Positions 1 through 12,488 of a stretch of 64,000 nucleotides of DNA are shown here, piece after piece. The notes under the pieces were generated by a model. The model did no database searches. It saw only the letters and a list, made by a program, of their open reading frames with translations, and was not told the DNA's origin. This DNA is from Xylaria sp. FL1777 (taxonomy: Eukaryota > Ascomycota > Sordariomycetes > Xylariales > Xylariaceae): NCBI GenBank assembly GCA_022578965.1, contig MU400566.1:62001-126000 (forward strand), read 5' to 3'. Each line of letters starts with the position of its first letter. The first letter of the stretch is position 1. The translations under genes were made by a program, and so were the position numbers.

Positions 1-21
1 GGCCAAATTCTAGATTACTAG

Positions 22-1675
22 TTTATGCGTGTCACTGGGAGAGTATCCTAAAGTACGATATTACCGCCCCAGGAACCCAATACACGAGGCCAGCGTATTA
101 TCCTCCCATCTTGCGCGCTTCATCTCTGATGAGTTGGATGAATATGCTCAATGGAATCCAAACTTCCCACCGCCGAGTTCAAGGCCTCAGGGTGTACTGA
201 TTGTAACAGATCGATCTATGGATTTAATGGCGCCTTTAATGCACGAGTTTACCTATCAGGCCATGGCTCACGACCTGCTACCTATCAAGGATGGAGATAA
301 AACTACCTTTCACATGAAATTTAACGAGGGAACCCCAGAAGCTGAAGAAAAGGACATTGAACTCACTGACAATGATAAAGTCTGGGTAGACAATCGACAT
401 AAACACATGAAAGATACCATAGACAAGTTGATGGGCGATTTTCAGAAGTTCCTCGATCAAAATCCTCATTTCACGAACGCAAACAGCGACACCACGAGTA
501 TAAATGCAATCAAGGATATGATGGCGGGCTTGCCACAGTTTACGGAGATGAAGGAAGCGTACTCTCTTCACATCACTATGGCCCAGGAATGCATGAACAT
601 CTTTCAACATCATAAACTAGCGGATATATCGCTTATCGAACAAAATATAGCCACGGGTCTGGACGAGGATAACCGCAAAGCCAAGCACGTCTTAGACTCC
701 GTTGTTCGATTGCTTGATGATGACGCCGTATCACAGTCGGATCGACTACGTCTCATCATTATGTATCTCCTCTACCGAGACGGAGTAATACTCGAGGATA
801 TCAAGAGACTATTAGCGCATGCATCCTTACCTCAACAGGATGGCGAGATCATCTCAAATCTACAGCAACTCGGTGGTCGAACAACTCGTGGCGGGATCAA
901 GGAACCGAAGAGGGAGGATCCGCCTCTTTTCCCAATAGATACAAAGGTACCCATATCCGAAGACAGCTACATGTCGAGGTTCAGTCCTGCGGTAAAACAC
1001 ATGTTGGAAAACCTGTGCCGGGGCGCGTTAGATCAGATTTCCTTCCCCTACGTGAAACCCCCACTCGATCCAAACGAAGACGCGATGATTGGGCAGGGCT
1101 CATTGCGTGCCGCAAAACCGAGTTGGGCTGGTGCTGGTAGAAGAGTCGCCGATAACAGACAGCGTGTCATAGTTTTCATGGCCGGAGGTGCCACGTTCTC
1201 AGAGTCGCGCGCTTGCTATGAAGTTGGTTCGGCTATGAACCGTGATGTCTTTATGGCAACAAGTCACATGCTCACGCCACAGCTTTTTATCAGGCAGGTA
1301 GGCGATCTAAGTGTCGATAAGAGGAAGTTAGACATTCCAATGGAGCGTCCTGCGCAAACGGCCCCCGCTCACTTGTTTGAACGCCCTGCTCCGCCCATGG
1401 GTGCATCACCGAGCCCATCTCAAGGGGGCGGACCGCGACCACCTCCAGGAGGTCAGCGAGTACCGGGACGGCCTCCACCACAAGGGGGGCTACCAGGCGG
1501 CCCTAGGATAGGCGGGGCGCCAGCGCCTCCGACACAACAGATGGCAAATATGAATTTAAACCCGAGACCCCTCAATGGCGCCGCTGATTCCCGACCTTCT
1601 TCAAGCAGCGACAAGCCGCATAAGCTAGAAAAGGAGAAGAAGAAACGGAATTTCTTGGGTATCAAGAAGTCATGA
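22..1675 (+). CDS. SEC1: Sec1/Munc18-family protein SEC1, 3' part of gene
   Basis: Sec1/Munc18 proteins bind syntaxin/SNARE complexes and promote fusion of exocytic vesicles with the plasma membrane. The window opens inside the gene. A TAG acceptor at 19-21 appears to start this last exon, and the frame enters through a split codon before LGEYPKVRYYRP, a conserved Sec1 motif. The exon then shows VLIVTDRSMDLMAPLMHEFT, the long helical middle, and the C-terminal Sec1 strand VIVFMAGGATFSESRACYEV near codon 385. After the core comes a Pro/Gly-rich, disordered tail of about 120 residues ending in a basic cluster (EKEKKKRNFLGIKKS), as in filamentous-fungal orthologues. The GTG at 29 is not a real start. 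The N-terminal exons lie upstream of the window. The family call is very secure. Confidence 0.95.
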
Positions 1676-2486
1676 GAGATTAGACTCGTATAGCATCACG
1701 CGAACCGACTTAATATGAGAGATATTTTTACGCTGCAGATCCGCCATATTAGAATCGGAATATAGTGGCTCAGTTCCCTTAACTTCGTCTTGTCAAAATA
1801 TGCGTCAAGATGACATCAAGAAATTAGGCTCCAATGGTATTGGGCGTCAGGAGTTGGGTCAGTGAAGAGAATATATAACTGCTAGTGGTGCTGTCATACA
1901 CGCATGTCTGGCGTCCCGGAGCCGCTTGATACCTCTGTGAAGTTTAGAGAGGAATATGTTGATAAAGGCGATGATGACGATAATGATGATGTTGTTTAAG
2001 AGATTGTCTAGCTACCCATCTACCTACCTACCGAACTATGTTGCTAAGGAGAGAACCTAGCCTGGGCGAATTGCCTAACTAGGGGAACGTTTAGAATAGA
2101 TAGATGGCGCGAGGAGCAATCTATGTTATGATGATACCACTTTATTTCTGGGTCGTTTCTAGAGTCCAGCGTTTATAAGCTTGTTGACCACCTAATCGTG
2201 ATCTGTTTGCACAGTCATGTCTTAAATACGACTATATATTCCTATACCATTAACCAACGAGATACTGCTTGATTCAACTAAGATTCCTCTCTTCTAATCG
2301 GAACCTGAGCATTGACGATCTACCTAGGTTAGATTGCAATTACATTCATAGAAGGTGCTGATCTAATAGCTCTCTCTCTGCTGGCGAAAGCGAGCAAAGA
2401 GACTGACTTATTCCCGTAATTATCCCCGTAAATCAAGACCTGGGGCAAAACATACTTACTATCGAATGCCATGATCGCCGAGGCGG

Positions 2487-2521
2487 GCGTTGCGTTGCGT
2501 TGCGTTGCGTTGCGTTGCGTT
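2487..2521. repeat. Tandem pentanucleotide repeat (GCGTT)x7
   Basis: Seven perfect consecutive copies of GCGTT lie between the convergent SEC1 and 4E-T-like genes. The repeat is far more GC-rich than its surroundings. Confidence 0.95.
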
Positions 2522-2566
2522 ACCCACAGCGGCCACGGCCTCGCCTTACGGCTTCTAGTGCAAGGA

Positions 2567-2606
2567 GATTGATTGATTGATTGATTGATTGACTGACTGA
2601 CTGATT
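2567..2606. repeat. Tandem tetranucleotide repeat GATT/GACT
   Basis: Six perfect GATT units (2567-2590) are followed by three GACT units and one more GATT. One base change appears to have spread through part of the array. Confidence 0.9.
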
Positions 2607-3537
2607 ACTTGAAGATCGTTTCCAGACTCTGTCTGCGAGGATCCTAAAGGGGAAGGGGGGCTTACTTCTACTCATGTTAGATGGGTAGTAGCTTTATACA
2701 AGCAGATGAGGACAGCAATTATATAGGTCTATATAGGTCACTTAAATTCGTCATTAAAGATCCCCTCTTACTTCGGATTATTCGTGATGATTGAGTTATA
2801 TAGCTTCTAGTGACGATCGTCTATCCTTGGGAAACGTGAATGAATGCAGAATGAGGTAACGTAATAACTGATATGTAGAAAAGATTGTTAATACAGTTGG
2901 GAAGAAAGAAAAGAGGGGGAAAAGGAGAGAAAGGAATCAACCCTATCTATACTCACCTATCAAGAATCATGGCGTTAGTATAATACAGTTGAAAATAATT
3001 CATACCTAGCGCTTGCCATATTTTACGTCTCGCCCGTTTACATCTACAAGCTTATGCAGACTCTATCATGATACAGAGAGAAGGAAATTGGACTAGAGTT
3101 TGGTTGAGCGTAAGGAATGGGGTATTACATTGATACGATACAGCAACTAGCTACGAAAATAGGATATTTTGTTTTTCGCTATTTTTCGCTGATCCTTCAC
3201 CGACTGAAACGTCCAAACCTCTTGGCTCTCATTTTTATAACATTTTTATCCCCTTAGTCTGTCCGCCATTCCCCCCTTCATTATTCCGTCCAGCAAAACC
3301 CGGTGGCTTGGTGCTTGTCCCATCTCGTCGCACGCCGGTTCAACTGTCTGCGTATATACGGCAGCAGTGATAGGATCCTTCATAATGAGAGAAGTAGAGC
3401 AGCCTTGCTCCATCTCCCAGATGATAGCTTCCTCTACCTGACCACCCCGCCATTCTGACACACTGAAAACCAAGGTACGCGCCTTTTAGCACGAAATACG
3501 CTCACAGGATAGAACCGTGAAAGAGCCGAAAAGCTCT

Positions 3538-6031
3538 CTAGTTTCGACGATATGGGGCACCGGCACCAGGAGGAGGCATTCCGCGTCCATCGAAACCAAA
3601 TCCTGGCGAGTCAGGACCTTGGAATCCGCCCATACCAGGATGTGGCATGAAACCGGGAGGGCCACCGAAGAATCCTGGGGGAGGTGCCATGTTGCGGGGA
3701 GGTGGACCGGCCAACCCATCCGGATGGGGGAAGCCGCCCATGGGGAAGTTGGGGTAGGCGCCGGGTAGGGGCCCAGGCCGTTGAGAGCCGGGTAGGCCAG
3801 GTGGAGGAATCATAGGCCGTCCGGGGTTGGGCAATTGCTGTGCGCCGGTCAGCATCCAATTGGTTGGAGGCATTTGATCTAAGCCGGGAGGGCCTTGACC
3901 TGGGCGTTGTAGAATATGTGTAGGTTGGGGACGAGGCTCTCGTTCCTGACGGTGAAGAGGCTGCTCATCAAAGAAATTCGGGGGGACGATAGGTCGAACG
4001 TTACTCTGGTGTTGCGAAGCACCTCGCTCATGTGGGAGATCCGGCTCACGGTCTGGGGTTGGGGGGATGTGAGCAGGTCGCGAGGGCTGAGGCATCCTCA
4101 TGATCAGCTGCTCATTCCTCTGAACTTCTGGCACATTGCGACCGCCTTGCATCAATGACACAAGAAATTCCGAATTAGGGTTGCTATTCCTGCTCGACGG
4201 TTGCTCTGCTCGATTACCGCCAAGACTTTGGGCCGGATGACGTTGGCCAATGAGATCATGCAACATCTGTTGCTCAGGGCGCATTCCAATGAACTGCGTA
4301 CTCTGGAGAGGTTGCGGGGGGTGGATTTCTTGTCCGTGGGCTAGAACACGAGGCATAGCCTCTTCACGATGATCTTGACCAAACTGTTGGAAAGAACCAG
4401 GGGATGCCATAACACCCTTGGGGACGAAATCGTGGCTTGGTGGAGGTTCTGCAAACCCAGTCGACGGTGGTGTCGAAGCTTGGCGGGTCTGTTTTTGAAG
4501 CTTCTGCAATAAGGCTTGAAAAGCAACCTTCTCAGCGGCATCTGGCTGTGTACTGGCCTTTGGCGAACCTGCCAAAGCCAAGAGTGGATTCACTTCAACA
4601 GCCGGAGGAGCAGGAGCTGTGTTGGGAGGTTCTGGCTGCAGACGGGCTTGTTCTTGGGATGAAAAGAAGTTTTGGAACCTCGATCCTGATTTGGGCTTTG
4701 TCGCTGGAACGGTGTTCTCCTTGACGATATCACTGCTGCTCCCTTCCAGGGTAGTTTTCTGGCCAAAAGCAGCGAAGAATTTATCGGGCCCTAATTCCAC
4801 AGAATGGGTAGCTTTCACCGACTTGGACTTTGCGGCATCGATATCAACTTGTTCTTGTGGTTTGAGAACATCCTGGGCCAATGCGGGGGCAGCTTCGGCT
4901 TTAGATAAAGTTTTGGCCTTCATTGACTCCATGAACTTTTTGAATTCCTCCTGGGTGTGAGCTTGGGGTGGCTCTTCAGCAGGTTCATCGAGCCATTCGG
5001 GTTCGCGCTCTTGGCGCTGGTCCCGGTCTCGGTCCCACCGCCGTTCGTATTGGCGTTCTCGAGGTTTATCATGTTGCGTATCCGGATGATCGTCAGTACG
5101 GTCTCTCCAACTCTTGGACCGATCGAAGCGCTCCCGTGGCTGTGGAGCTTCGTTGTTCTCCCTGTTCCATGGATTGTCCGTACGGGTTCTATTCAACCCA
5201 TTTCTGCGGAGTTTATCATTATCGTCCCCTTCCTTCTCTCGCGTGAATTCGCCAAAGTTGCGACGGGGGCGCTCGGCATTGTTGTCGCGATCTTCCCCTT
5301 CACGCGGTCGGCGATCTCCTGCAAAGCGATCGGGACGCTCGCCAATGCGCCCGTGAAAGCGTTCGGCACCTTCATTGCCGAAGCTCTTGCGTGGCTTTAC
5401 GGTGCTCCAGCCATCACTATCTTGGTCGCCGTCACCCCGGCGGCGCAGATTATTCCTATTGTCACGATCTCGATCGCGGAAGCGTTCATTGGTGTCACTC
5501 TCGCCATTGCGGGGACGGAACGGGAAGCGATCTCGAGTGTCGCCGTCTTTGGCGGTCTTATTATCATTTTCAAAAGGCTTCGCGCTCCGTGACAACGTAG
5601 CGGAATTGAACATTGTCCGTGGTGGTCCAAGAACTATGTCATCGGTATCTAAGACTGGATTAGCGCATTGAAAGGACGGCGCTACGGGTTGGGGGAACGT
5701 ACTCGCACTATTTCGCGGTGCATGCCTCTCGGGCCCCGGTCGCCGGTTCGTTTGTTCAAGAAGGGTGCCATCATTGTGGCGGGTTCTTTCCGTCCCGGTC
5801 TTACTTCCTTGACTATTTCGAAAATTGTCAGGAGGGGGTCTGCAGGAGAGGCCGATTAGCAACAGCAGCATGCTCGTCGTCCCAGGGTATTGGTCCTACT
5901 TACCCCATCCAGTCCTCAGCGGGCGGAAGGTTGGCAGGTTTAACACATAGCGGAGAGTCTCTGAGGTGAATCAACACTTCCGAGGTATATCGTATTGCCA
6001 TAGCATCGAAAGCTGGTCTGTGCAACAGCAT
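3538..6031 (-). CDS. eIF4E-binding protein, 4E-T/EAP1-like translational regulator
   Basis: Two exons: 6031-5904 and 5839-3538, joined by a GTAAGT...TGCAG intron (about 809 aa). The first exon carries a perfect canonical eIF4E-binding motif, YTSEVLI (Y-x4-L-hydrophobic), followed by HLRDSPL and KPANLPPAEDWMG; splicing continues this as WMGPPPDNFR. Such proteins compete with eIF4G for cap-bound eIF4E and repress translation or target mRNAs to P-bodies. The rest is low complexity: an RD/RE-rich block with DGWSTVKPRKSFG around residues 140-310, a Gln/Pro-rich middle, and a Pro/Gly-rich C-terminus ending APYRRN. I see no folded RNA-binding domain. The start is either ATG 6031 (an in-frame stop lies just upstream) or ATG 6001. 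The motif and splice are seen directly; the role is inferred from the 4E-T family. Confidence 0.8.
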
Positions 6032-7507
6032 ATATTATCTACAATAATACAATGTAGGACGTGATTGCCTGGGCATAGGAGATACAAGCGGCGATAGTAA
6101 GCCGCAATCCGTCGTCGCTGTGGAAGAGGCGAGTGGGCGTTTGTAGGATGGAGAGATGGTTCGTCGTCGAAGAGAGGCTGGTTGGGAGCGAAAGAGTTGT
6201 TTGAGGTGGAGTCGCAGCGGCAGTCAGAATGTAAGAACAAGCTCGAGAGACAGGATCGGGATGCGAGACAACGTGGTGGTGTTTGTCGCGTGTGTGCGGG
6301 GTGCGCAATGTATGCTGCTATCGATGGTAGGTATTAAAAAAAAGTTGATTAGAGCATGCAGAGCTGGATTGGGATTTGGAGGAACGAGGAGATGGACAAG
6401 CAGCGACGAGGTTGTATGTCGCACGCTCGAGGGTCTAGGAGCTCTCTGGCGTTGGGACCAGAGACCAGCCGGCGCTGGCGCTGGTGCTGTCACTGTCGTG
6501 GATGACGACGGGCCCGGTGGACGGCCAAGGGGAGCCGTAATAACCGTAAGGTCTAAACGGTCTACCTGAGCATGCGTATGTCAAAGGTCCAGATGTGCGC
6601 CACTGTAGATGGCGGTAGGATTAGTCGCCCAAAAAAATAAACTTTTCTGTGAGAGGAAAAAGAGTTCTCGTGGTACCTGGCAGGGTTGTTTAGCGGGTTG
6701 AGGAGGTAGGTCGAGAGACGATGGTTGGTGAACTCAAAAGTGAAGGGCTGCGGTGTTGGGATGATTGATAGATGGGATATGGAATATATGAGTATGAATA
6801 CCTATGTAGGTATGGATATGGATGGATATGGATAGATACCTCCTAGATAGATAGATGGTGCTGGTGGTGGCATCCATTTTTGGGGGAAGGTCGGCCGGTT
6901 GGTTGGCCGGTCACTTCCTAACAAATTAACCTACGCAGTAGTCTAGGTACCTAAGGAGCTATGTATACATTCCCTTCCTCTACCGTATAGTGTACCTACC
7001 CTATGTACCTCCTGGTGGACAGGTACCCCACAGCTTTGCAGATGGACAAGATAGTGCCTTGTCAGGCTCAGCTCGAAGCCTTGGGGCAGGTCGCGCCACC
7101 ATCTGTCTTGTGCGGTTCTTGTGAGGTAGGTACCTGAGGAGCTCCCTCCTATAACCGTATCAGGTATAGAGATACCTACCTAGGTAGGCACAGATCTACT
7201 GTAAATACCCTATGTAGGTAAGTTAACTTATATAGTAGGTACTTTTTTTTGGCTTTATTCCTTAGTGTCTGATATAATTGGGCATTCGTTTTCAACACTC
7301 CACATGTCTGTAAGTGTCCTCCTATGCAGGTAGAAATCACATTGCTTTGGACATCTGCAAGTACCAAAGGCAACCAAAACAGGTATGTACACCAATTTGC
7401 ACGATTTTATTTAACGGCAGCTGATGCTTATTTTGTCGATCATCTATTACAAAACTGAGGATCGGAGTCGAGATCTTGGGATGAAACGGCTTAAGTATTG
7501 TCATATC
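6032..7507. other. Intergenic region upstream of the 4E-T-like gene
   Basis: This lies between the 4E-T-like start and the URB1 stop, both on the minus strand, so it contains the 4E-T promoter and leader and the URB1 3' UTR. The 6.7-7.2 kb part is full of short GGTA/TACC-type direct and inverted repeats, including one TACCTAGGTA palindrome at 7177-7186. Open frames at 6156-6569 (+) and 6224-6493 (-) have no recognisable homology. Confidence 0.6.
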
Positions 7508-10500
7508 TTAAATCAGTTTTTCAATGCTGCCCTTGCTCCATATCGCAATTCGCTTCTGGTCACAAGTTTCCCATAATCTCATGGCCATGGCCTGGTAGAG
7601 CCTCTTCTCTACGTCATCTACCGTCGCCACCTTCTGAGCTACAAGCCAGCTCACAGCACCGAATCTTGTTATCACGGTATCGCTTCCTCCGGCAATGCAC
7701 GTGGTCCGATATAGAACCCTCAGCACCTGGATGCGGAGGTTTATCCTCATATAGGGATTAGCTACGAGAGCAAACAACCGTTCGTATACTTTGCGCTTGT
7801 GGAAAAGAGCTACATCCTGCGGCGTCCGCAAACTGTCGATGAGGAAACCAAGTAGCCAGCTGATTTCTGTGTAGTAGGATCCATCCAACGTTGGACCTTC
7901 TTGAAGGATGGCCTTCATAAGCGGTATATTATCTGGCTGCCACATTGGGCCACCCGTGAGGAACAGGTTGACCTTTTCATAAAGACAATGCAGTGGGTTT
8001 TTCAGAACATCAAGCGCCCTACACGCGAAAATGACGAGAATGCTTGGGAGCGGCCCGTCCGCTATCAGATCTCTGGCAGATTCTGCAAGCTCCATAAGGA
8101 GCAACCATATCTGTTCATTCTCCTCATACGTTGACTCCTTAATTTTTGTGGCCATTTTCATGACATTGGTGAGAGCCTCCTTACGTATGCTTGCGTGTTC
8201 GGAGGAAAGGAGGAGGATTAGAGAGGCTGCATGACCCTCTTCCACCACTTCTTCGGGCAGTTTGCTTGACCACTTGAGTAGTGAATTCTCTTTGCTTGTT
8301 AAAATGGGAACTGCGAGTTTATCTTCAAGCTCTTCTGGGCTTAGCCGCATCATAGGTTCACCCTTCACCTTATTCATTGACTGTAACGTGGATTCGGGCT
8401 CGCCATCGAGCATTCTCGTATCCACATCCAAAGTGCCAGTCTGTTTTGGCAAGGTAATTTTTGAGCCAAGCTTATTGTCTCCCAGAGCGGCAACTAACAA
8501 ACCACTGATAGAACTCAAGAAGGCCCGGCTAACCCCGGAGTCGAGAGAACGCCCTAGATAATCTCGAAGAAAGCTTGCCAGCTGCTTAAGAGTTTCCTTC
8601 GCAGGTGAGGTCGACACCAGAAAAGGTAACTGTTCCGCAATAGCCATAAGCAAAGGACAAGTCCTCGTATCACCTTGTTCATCGGTATCTGACTTTTCTA
8701 TATGTTGCTCACTCATCTCTAGATATTTAATAGGGGTTCTAGAGCATCGCTCAGCACAATTGTCTATGAATGACCAAATGGCCGAGTCAATGTTATCTGT
8801 CTTCCTCAAGGCTGCTATGAGCGGATCCAAGCCTGACAACTGCGAAGGGCTCTCGACAAGCTGATATTCGTTGGCAACATAGGAGAGAATTTGGCTCAAT
8901 GTGTCACCAGACAATGCTGTGCTCTTCTCAGTGTAAAGTCGGAGGAGCGTAGTGAAGGGTGAGGTCGGCATCTCCGTGGTCCGTGCAAACCATCGCATGC
9001 TTGGAGAGTACTTAGCTACAGCACACAAGTGTTCCAACTCCAGTAATGAGAGAGTTATATCTTCACCAACCCCATCGGAAGCCTCGACCTTCTGAATTGT
9101 AGCAAGAAGTATGGGAGAGACGTCAAACTTTGCTTTTAGGGCAGCTTGTGGTATGACCTCATAATAGAGTAAAATCAACCGACTCGCTGCCTCTCGTTGG
9201 AGGAAATCTTCGTTTGCTAATGTGCGGTAGTAGCTGATGATGTCTTTGACGTCCGGTATTCGTTGGTAAAAATCATCGACAAGACGACGAGCAGCTTCCT
9301 GCCAAATCGAGTTTGATGACGCAGACGCCTCCCTGTGCATCTCCAATACGCGGCCTAGCTTCTCTAATGCTAGTACGAGCAGGCGTGTCGTATAGAAAGA
9401 GATTAATTTAGACTTATTTGTCAAGCACCTATTCATGGCCTTCAATGTCATGGGGGGCGGAACAATATTGTCAAGGACCACTGACGTCGGTGGAGGAACT
9501 GCTGCGTATTCACTAGACCGACCGAAGAAAGGAGGGATAGGCAGCTTGACGACACTGTATAAAAGCGAGGCATAGCCTATCCAAGTGGCAGATAGCTTAG
9601 GGTCGAACGTGAATGTTTTCTTATGTATGAAGTAACGAGCGATCAGCTCCGGTGAAGCTTCGAAAATTGCCAGGAGCAGTTCGCTTTGTTTTATGTTGGA
9701 CCACGGTCTTAAAGACTCGATAAACTCCCCTAAGAGCATATTTCGCACCGGAATGTCATCGGTAAATTTATTCATCCAGGGTATATCACCAAGACCAAAG
9801 TCTAGACGATCAGCACTCTCGGTGTCGGGGATAAAGGCATCTGGGACAATGCCTTCTGGGTAGTAACCTTGCTGTGACCGACAGATACCCACTGTGGAAT
9901 CCGTGCACGTTGCTAGCAGAATTTCGTGGGCTGCGTCTTCTACCGAAACTGGTCTGTTCTCAGCACCGTCTTCAAGATTTGCAGGCTCCTTTGAATAGCC
10001 ATACAGTGACGCAATTTGAATAAGCGAATGGGCATTGAGTATCTTAATTTTGACCTCCTTAATCAATTTCTTGTCTTGTACAACTGATGTTTTCAAAACG
10101 TCCAGGATCTCAGAAATCAAAAAGGGCGGATCCTCTCGAAGATGTCTCATGAGCGCTGCTACGATGTCTCTCTGCAACAGGAGGTCCCTCTTCGCTTCCG
10201 TGTGCAAAAGTTTTAAGCAGCTCAGAAGTAGTCGCGTCGCATTTGTTCTCACGGAGGCTCTCCTGGGATCTTCTTTCCCGGTGCCGATGTACCTCAGGCC
10301 CAAGTTCCTGGCTAGAGACTTGAATGTATTGATTCTTGCTCTAAATATCGGAGCAGCTAGAGCGCCGCCATCTAGACAAATTGCCTCTCTGAGCAACCTC
10401 AACGTAGGCGATATGATGAAATCCTTCCCTTTCTCGGCGGAGAGATTTCTGGCTATCAACTCTTGTTGTCGCTTTTGAAGCAAAGTGCGACAAACTCCCA

Positions 10501-10994
10501 ATCCGTAAGACACTAAGTCTACGTTGCCGGATATGATTTTGAGTAACAGAGCCAGCACCACAGGCACAGCGGACATAACATTCTCGTTGTTCATCTGAGA
10601 GGCCATACCCCAAGTTTCCATAACATCGGTAAGGTAGACTGGCACTTCGTCTTCGACTTCTCTAGGCTTGGAAGAGTCGAGAAAGTCGAGCAGAATTTGC
10701 ATATGCTCCGACTTCTTCTCGTCATTGTTCACGATGCTGTCGAGGACATTTTTGAATGACTGTAACCCTAAGAGTATGGAAATCGCGAGCGTTAGCGTTG
10801 AGAATGAACCGGGTCCTTGACATCCATAGCTTACCATGTCTTGCTTTATGAAGGTCCTGGTCGAAGGTGAGTAGGTGCCGGAGCTGTCGTCCAGTGTAGA
10901 CTTCCTCCGAGGTGGGTGCTTCGTGGACATGGTTTGTTTTCTGTTTCTTCCCGGCATGGATGCCATCACCCCCGTGAGACTTGCGTTTCGCCAT
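7508..10994 (-). CDS. URB1: Nucleolar pre-ribosomal-associated protein 1 (URB1/NPA1)
   Basis: Npa1/Urb1 is a large alpha-helical nucleolar scaffold required for early 60S pre-ribosome assembly and 27S pre-rRNA processing. Exon 1 (10994-10835) encodes a basic start (MAKRKSHGGDGIHAGKKQK). A 67-nt GTAAGC...CTTAG intron follows, and exon 2 (10767-7508) continues as HGLQSFKNVLDSI (1139 aa in total). The N-terminal third matches the conserved Npa1 region, with FRARINTFKSLARNLGLRY around residues 190-210 and a helical ARM-like remainder. The methionine at 10969 that opens a longer frame lies inside the spliced-out phase and is not the real start. The protein is shorter than the yeast orthologue but similar to other filamentous-fungal ones. 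The start lies 571 bp from the divergent DIM1 start. Confidence 0.87.
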
Positions 10995-11565
10995 GCCGTG
11001 TCGTTGTCAAATGCGATTGGTCTCCCCGAGGCATGTTCTAGGGGATATAAGGGATTCGGCTGCGTCTCGAAAAGCCAATGAATTGATTTGAATTATTTCG
11101 AGGCCATTGGAATGCTGTAGAAACCAAGTGGCCAAGCAACAAAGTGGAATTAGAGAGGGTTATAATACAATCTGTTACTTGGGAGCTTTCGCGGATCATG
11201 CTCACCAAGCATACAGCTATTGGTACATAATATCTAGATAGTAGGTACCTCCCTAAGTAGGTATTATCTTTTGAATGCGCTCCAAAAAAAGTCCAAATTG
11301 CCGGAACAGACCGCCTTGCCCACTATCCCCTTTTGGAGTAGCGCTGCAGATAAGATGTCCCTTCGATCCTTGTAAGTGGAGCTGACCCTCCACATTATAG
11401 TGGGTCAAGCTTGAGCCGGACCTTCGCTTACCTCATGAAGACAACGTCGAGTGCCGTAATGTCACTTCTTCATTCTTAATCTCTAAACGCCAACCACTAA
11501 CCCGACATCACCAACATTCATCAAGGAACCTCCACACATTTCGATAGTTCAGTACATCACTCAAG
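10995..11565. promoter_or_regulatory. Divergent promoter between URB1 and DIM1
   Basis: This 571-bp gene-free stretch separates the start codons of two genes transcribed apart. It contains a short GGTACCTCCCTAAGTAGGTA-type element near 11245 and a pyrimidine/CA-rich leader just before the DIM1 ATG. No specific transcription-factor site can be named with confidence. Confidence 0.6.
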
Positions 11566-12488
11566 ATGTCGTTCGTACTCCCACATCTTCCCACCGGATG
11601 GCACGTGGATCAGGCAATCCGTACGTCTCATTCATTCATTCCTCCGTAACCATGCATGAGGCAGCTTGACTGACTTTGAGTTTCGTAGTATCCGAAGAAG
11701 AGCGCGTTGTTGGTACGTCTGTATCAGCAGCCGCTACATGGTATTATTTGGACAAGTGCTGACTTTGTTGAATCTAGTGTTACGATTTGGCAAAGTACGC
11801 ATGCATCCCGCAGCCCTTTTGCCTCCCCTTTTCACGGGTTCCAGGCGGGCAAACTCCCGAAAACTTGTGTGCTAATTAACTAATTACTGACTCCTGAGCT
11901 TGTACAGGACAGTGACCCGGACTGCATGCGTCAGGATGAGGTGCTGTACCGCATAGCAGATAAGGTCAAGAACTTCGCAGTGGTGAGTTCAACCTACGTC
12001 AATCAATAATCCTGCCCTTCACCTGCCATCCCGATATCTACAACGTTGCCAATTTTCTAACCATTTCCGTCTCATTCTAGATATATCTATGTGATAATGA
12101 ACAAGTTCCCGACTTCAATGTTATGTGAGCAATATCCCACATTATTTTTCTTTACCTTCAGTGATGAGGCCAAAACTTAGCTCTCGTAGCTAGCTCTATG
12201 CTTGGAGTATCTAGATAATCAAAGCTCATGCAAAACTTAATTATAAAAGAAATTACTAACGTTTGATCTTGAAGGTATGAGCTGTACGATCCGATGACCA
12301 TCATGTTCTTCTTCCGCAACAAATTGATCATGGTGGATCTGGGATCCGGAAACAACAACAAGCTCAATTTCGTCCTCGAAGACAAACAGGAGCTCGTCGA
12401 CATCATCGAGACCGTCTACCGCGGTGCCAAGAAGGGCCGTGGTCTCGTCGTGAGCCCCAAGGATTACTCTACGCGATATCGATACTAG
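11566..12488 (+). CDS. DIB1: U5 snRNP thioredoxin-like protein DIM1/DIB1 (TXNL4A)
   Basis: Dim1/Dib1 is a 15-kDa thioredoxin-fold component of the U4/U6.U5 tri-snRNP that must leave before spliceosome activation. Six exons give exactly 142 aa, the invariant family length: 11566-11620, 11689-11712, 11778-11794 (only 17 nt), 11908-11982, 12081-12124 and 12275-12488. Landmarks are MSFVLPHLPTGWHVDQAILS, DEVLYRIADKVKNFAV, MYELYDPMTIMFFFRNK and the C-terminus GLVVSPKDYSTRYRY. The loop after RFG reads KDSDPDCM, where most eukaryotes have HDWDPxCM. The last intron uses a TTGAAG 3' splice site. All phases join without stops, so the model is strong. Confidence 0.96.

Larger units (their letters stand above)
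1676..3537. other. Convergent intergenic region, SEC1 to 4E-T-like gene
   Basis: No gene is recognisable. The stretch holds the 3' untranslated regions of SEC1 (+) and of the 4E-T-like gene (-). It is AT-rich and contains two short tandem arrays, listed separately. Small open frames at 3246-3473 (-) and 3486-3719 (-) have no family resemblance. Confidence 0.7.

Noticed and set aside
4957..5592. A 211-codon hydrophobic plus-strand frame resembling a membrane protein
   Set aside because: It is antisense to the Arg/Asp-rich body of the 4E-T-like gene; complements of Arg/Asp/Glu codons read as Ala, Ile, Val and Phe. It has no splice or promoter support.
10969..10969. Methionine upstream of URB1 exon 2 as the start
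   Set aside because: That frame reads through the intron; splicing from the 10994 ATG gives a conserved join and a basic N-terminus.
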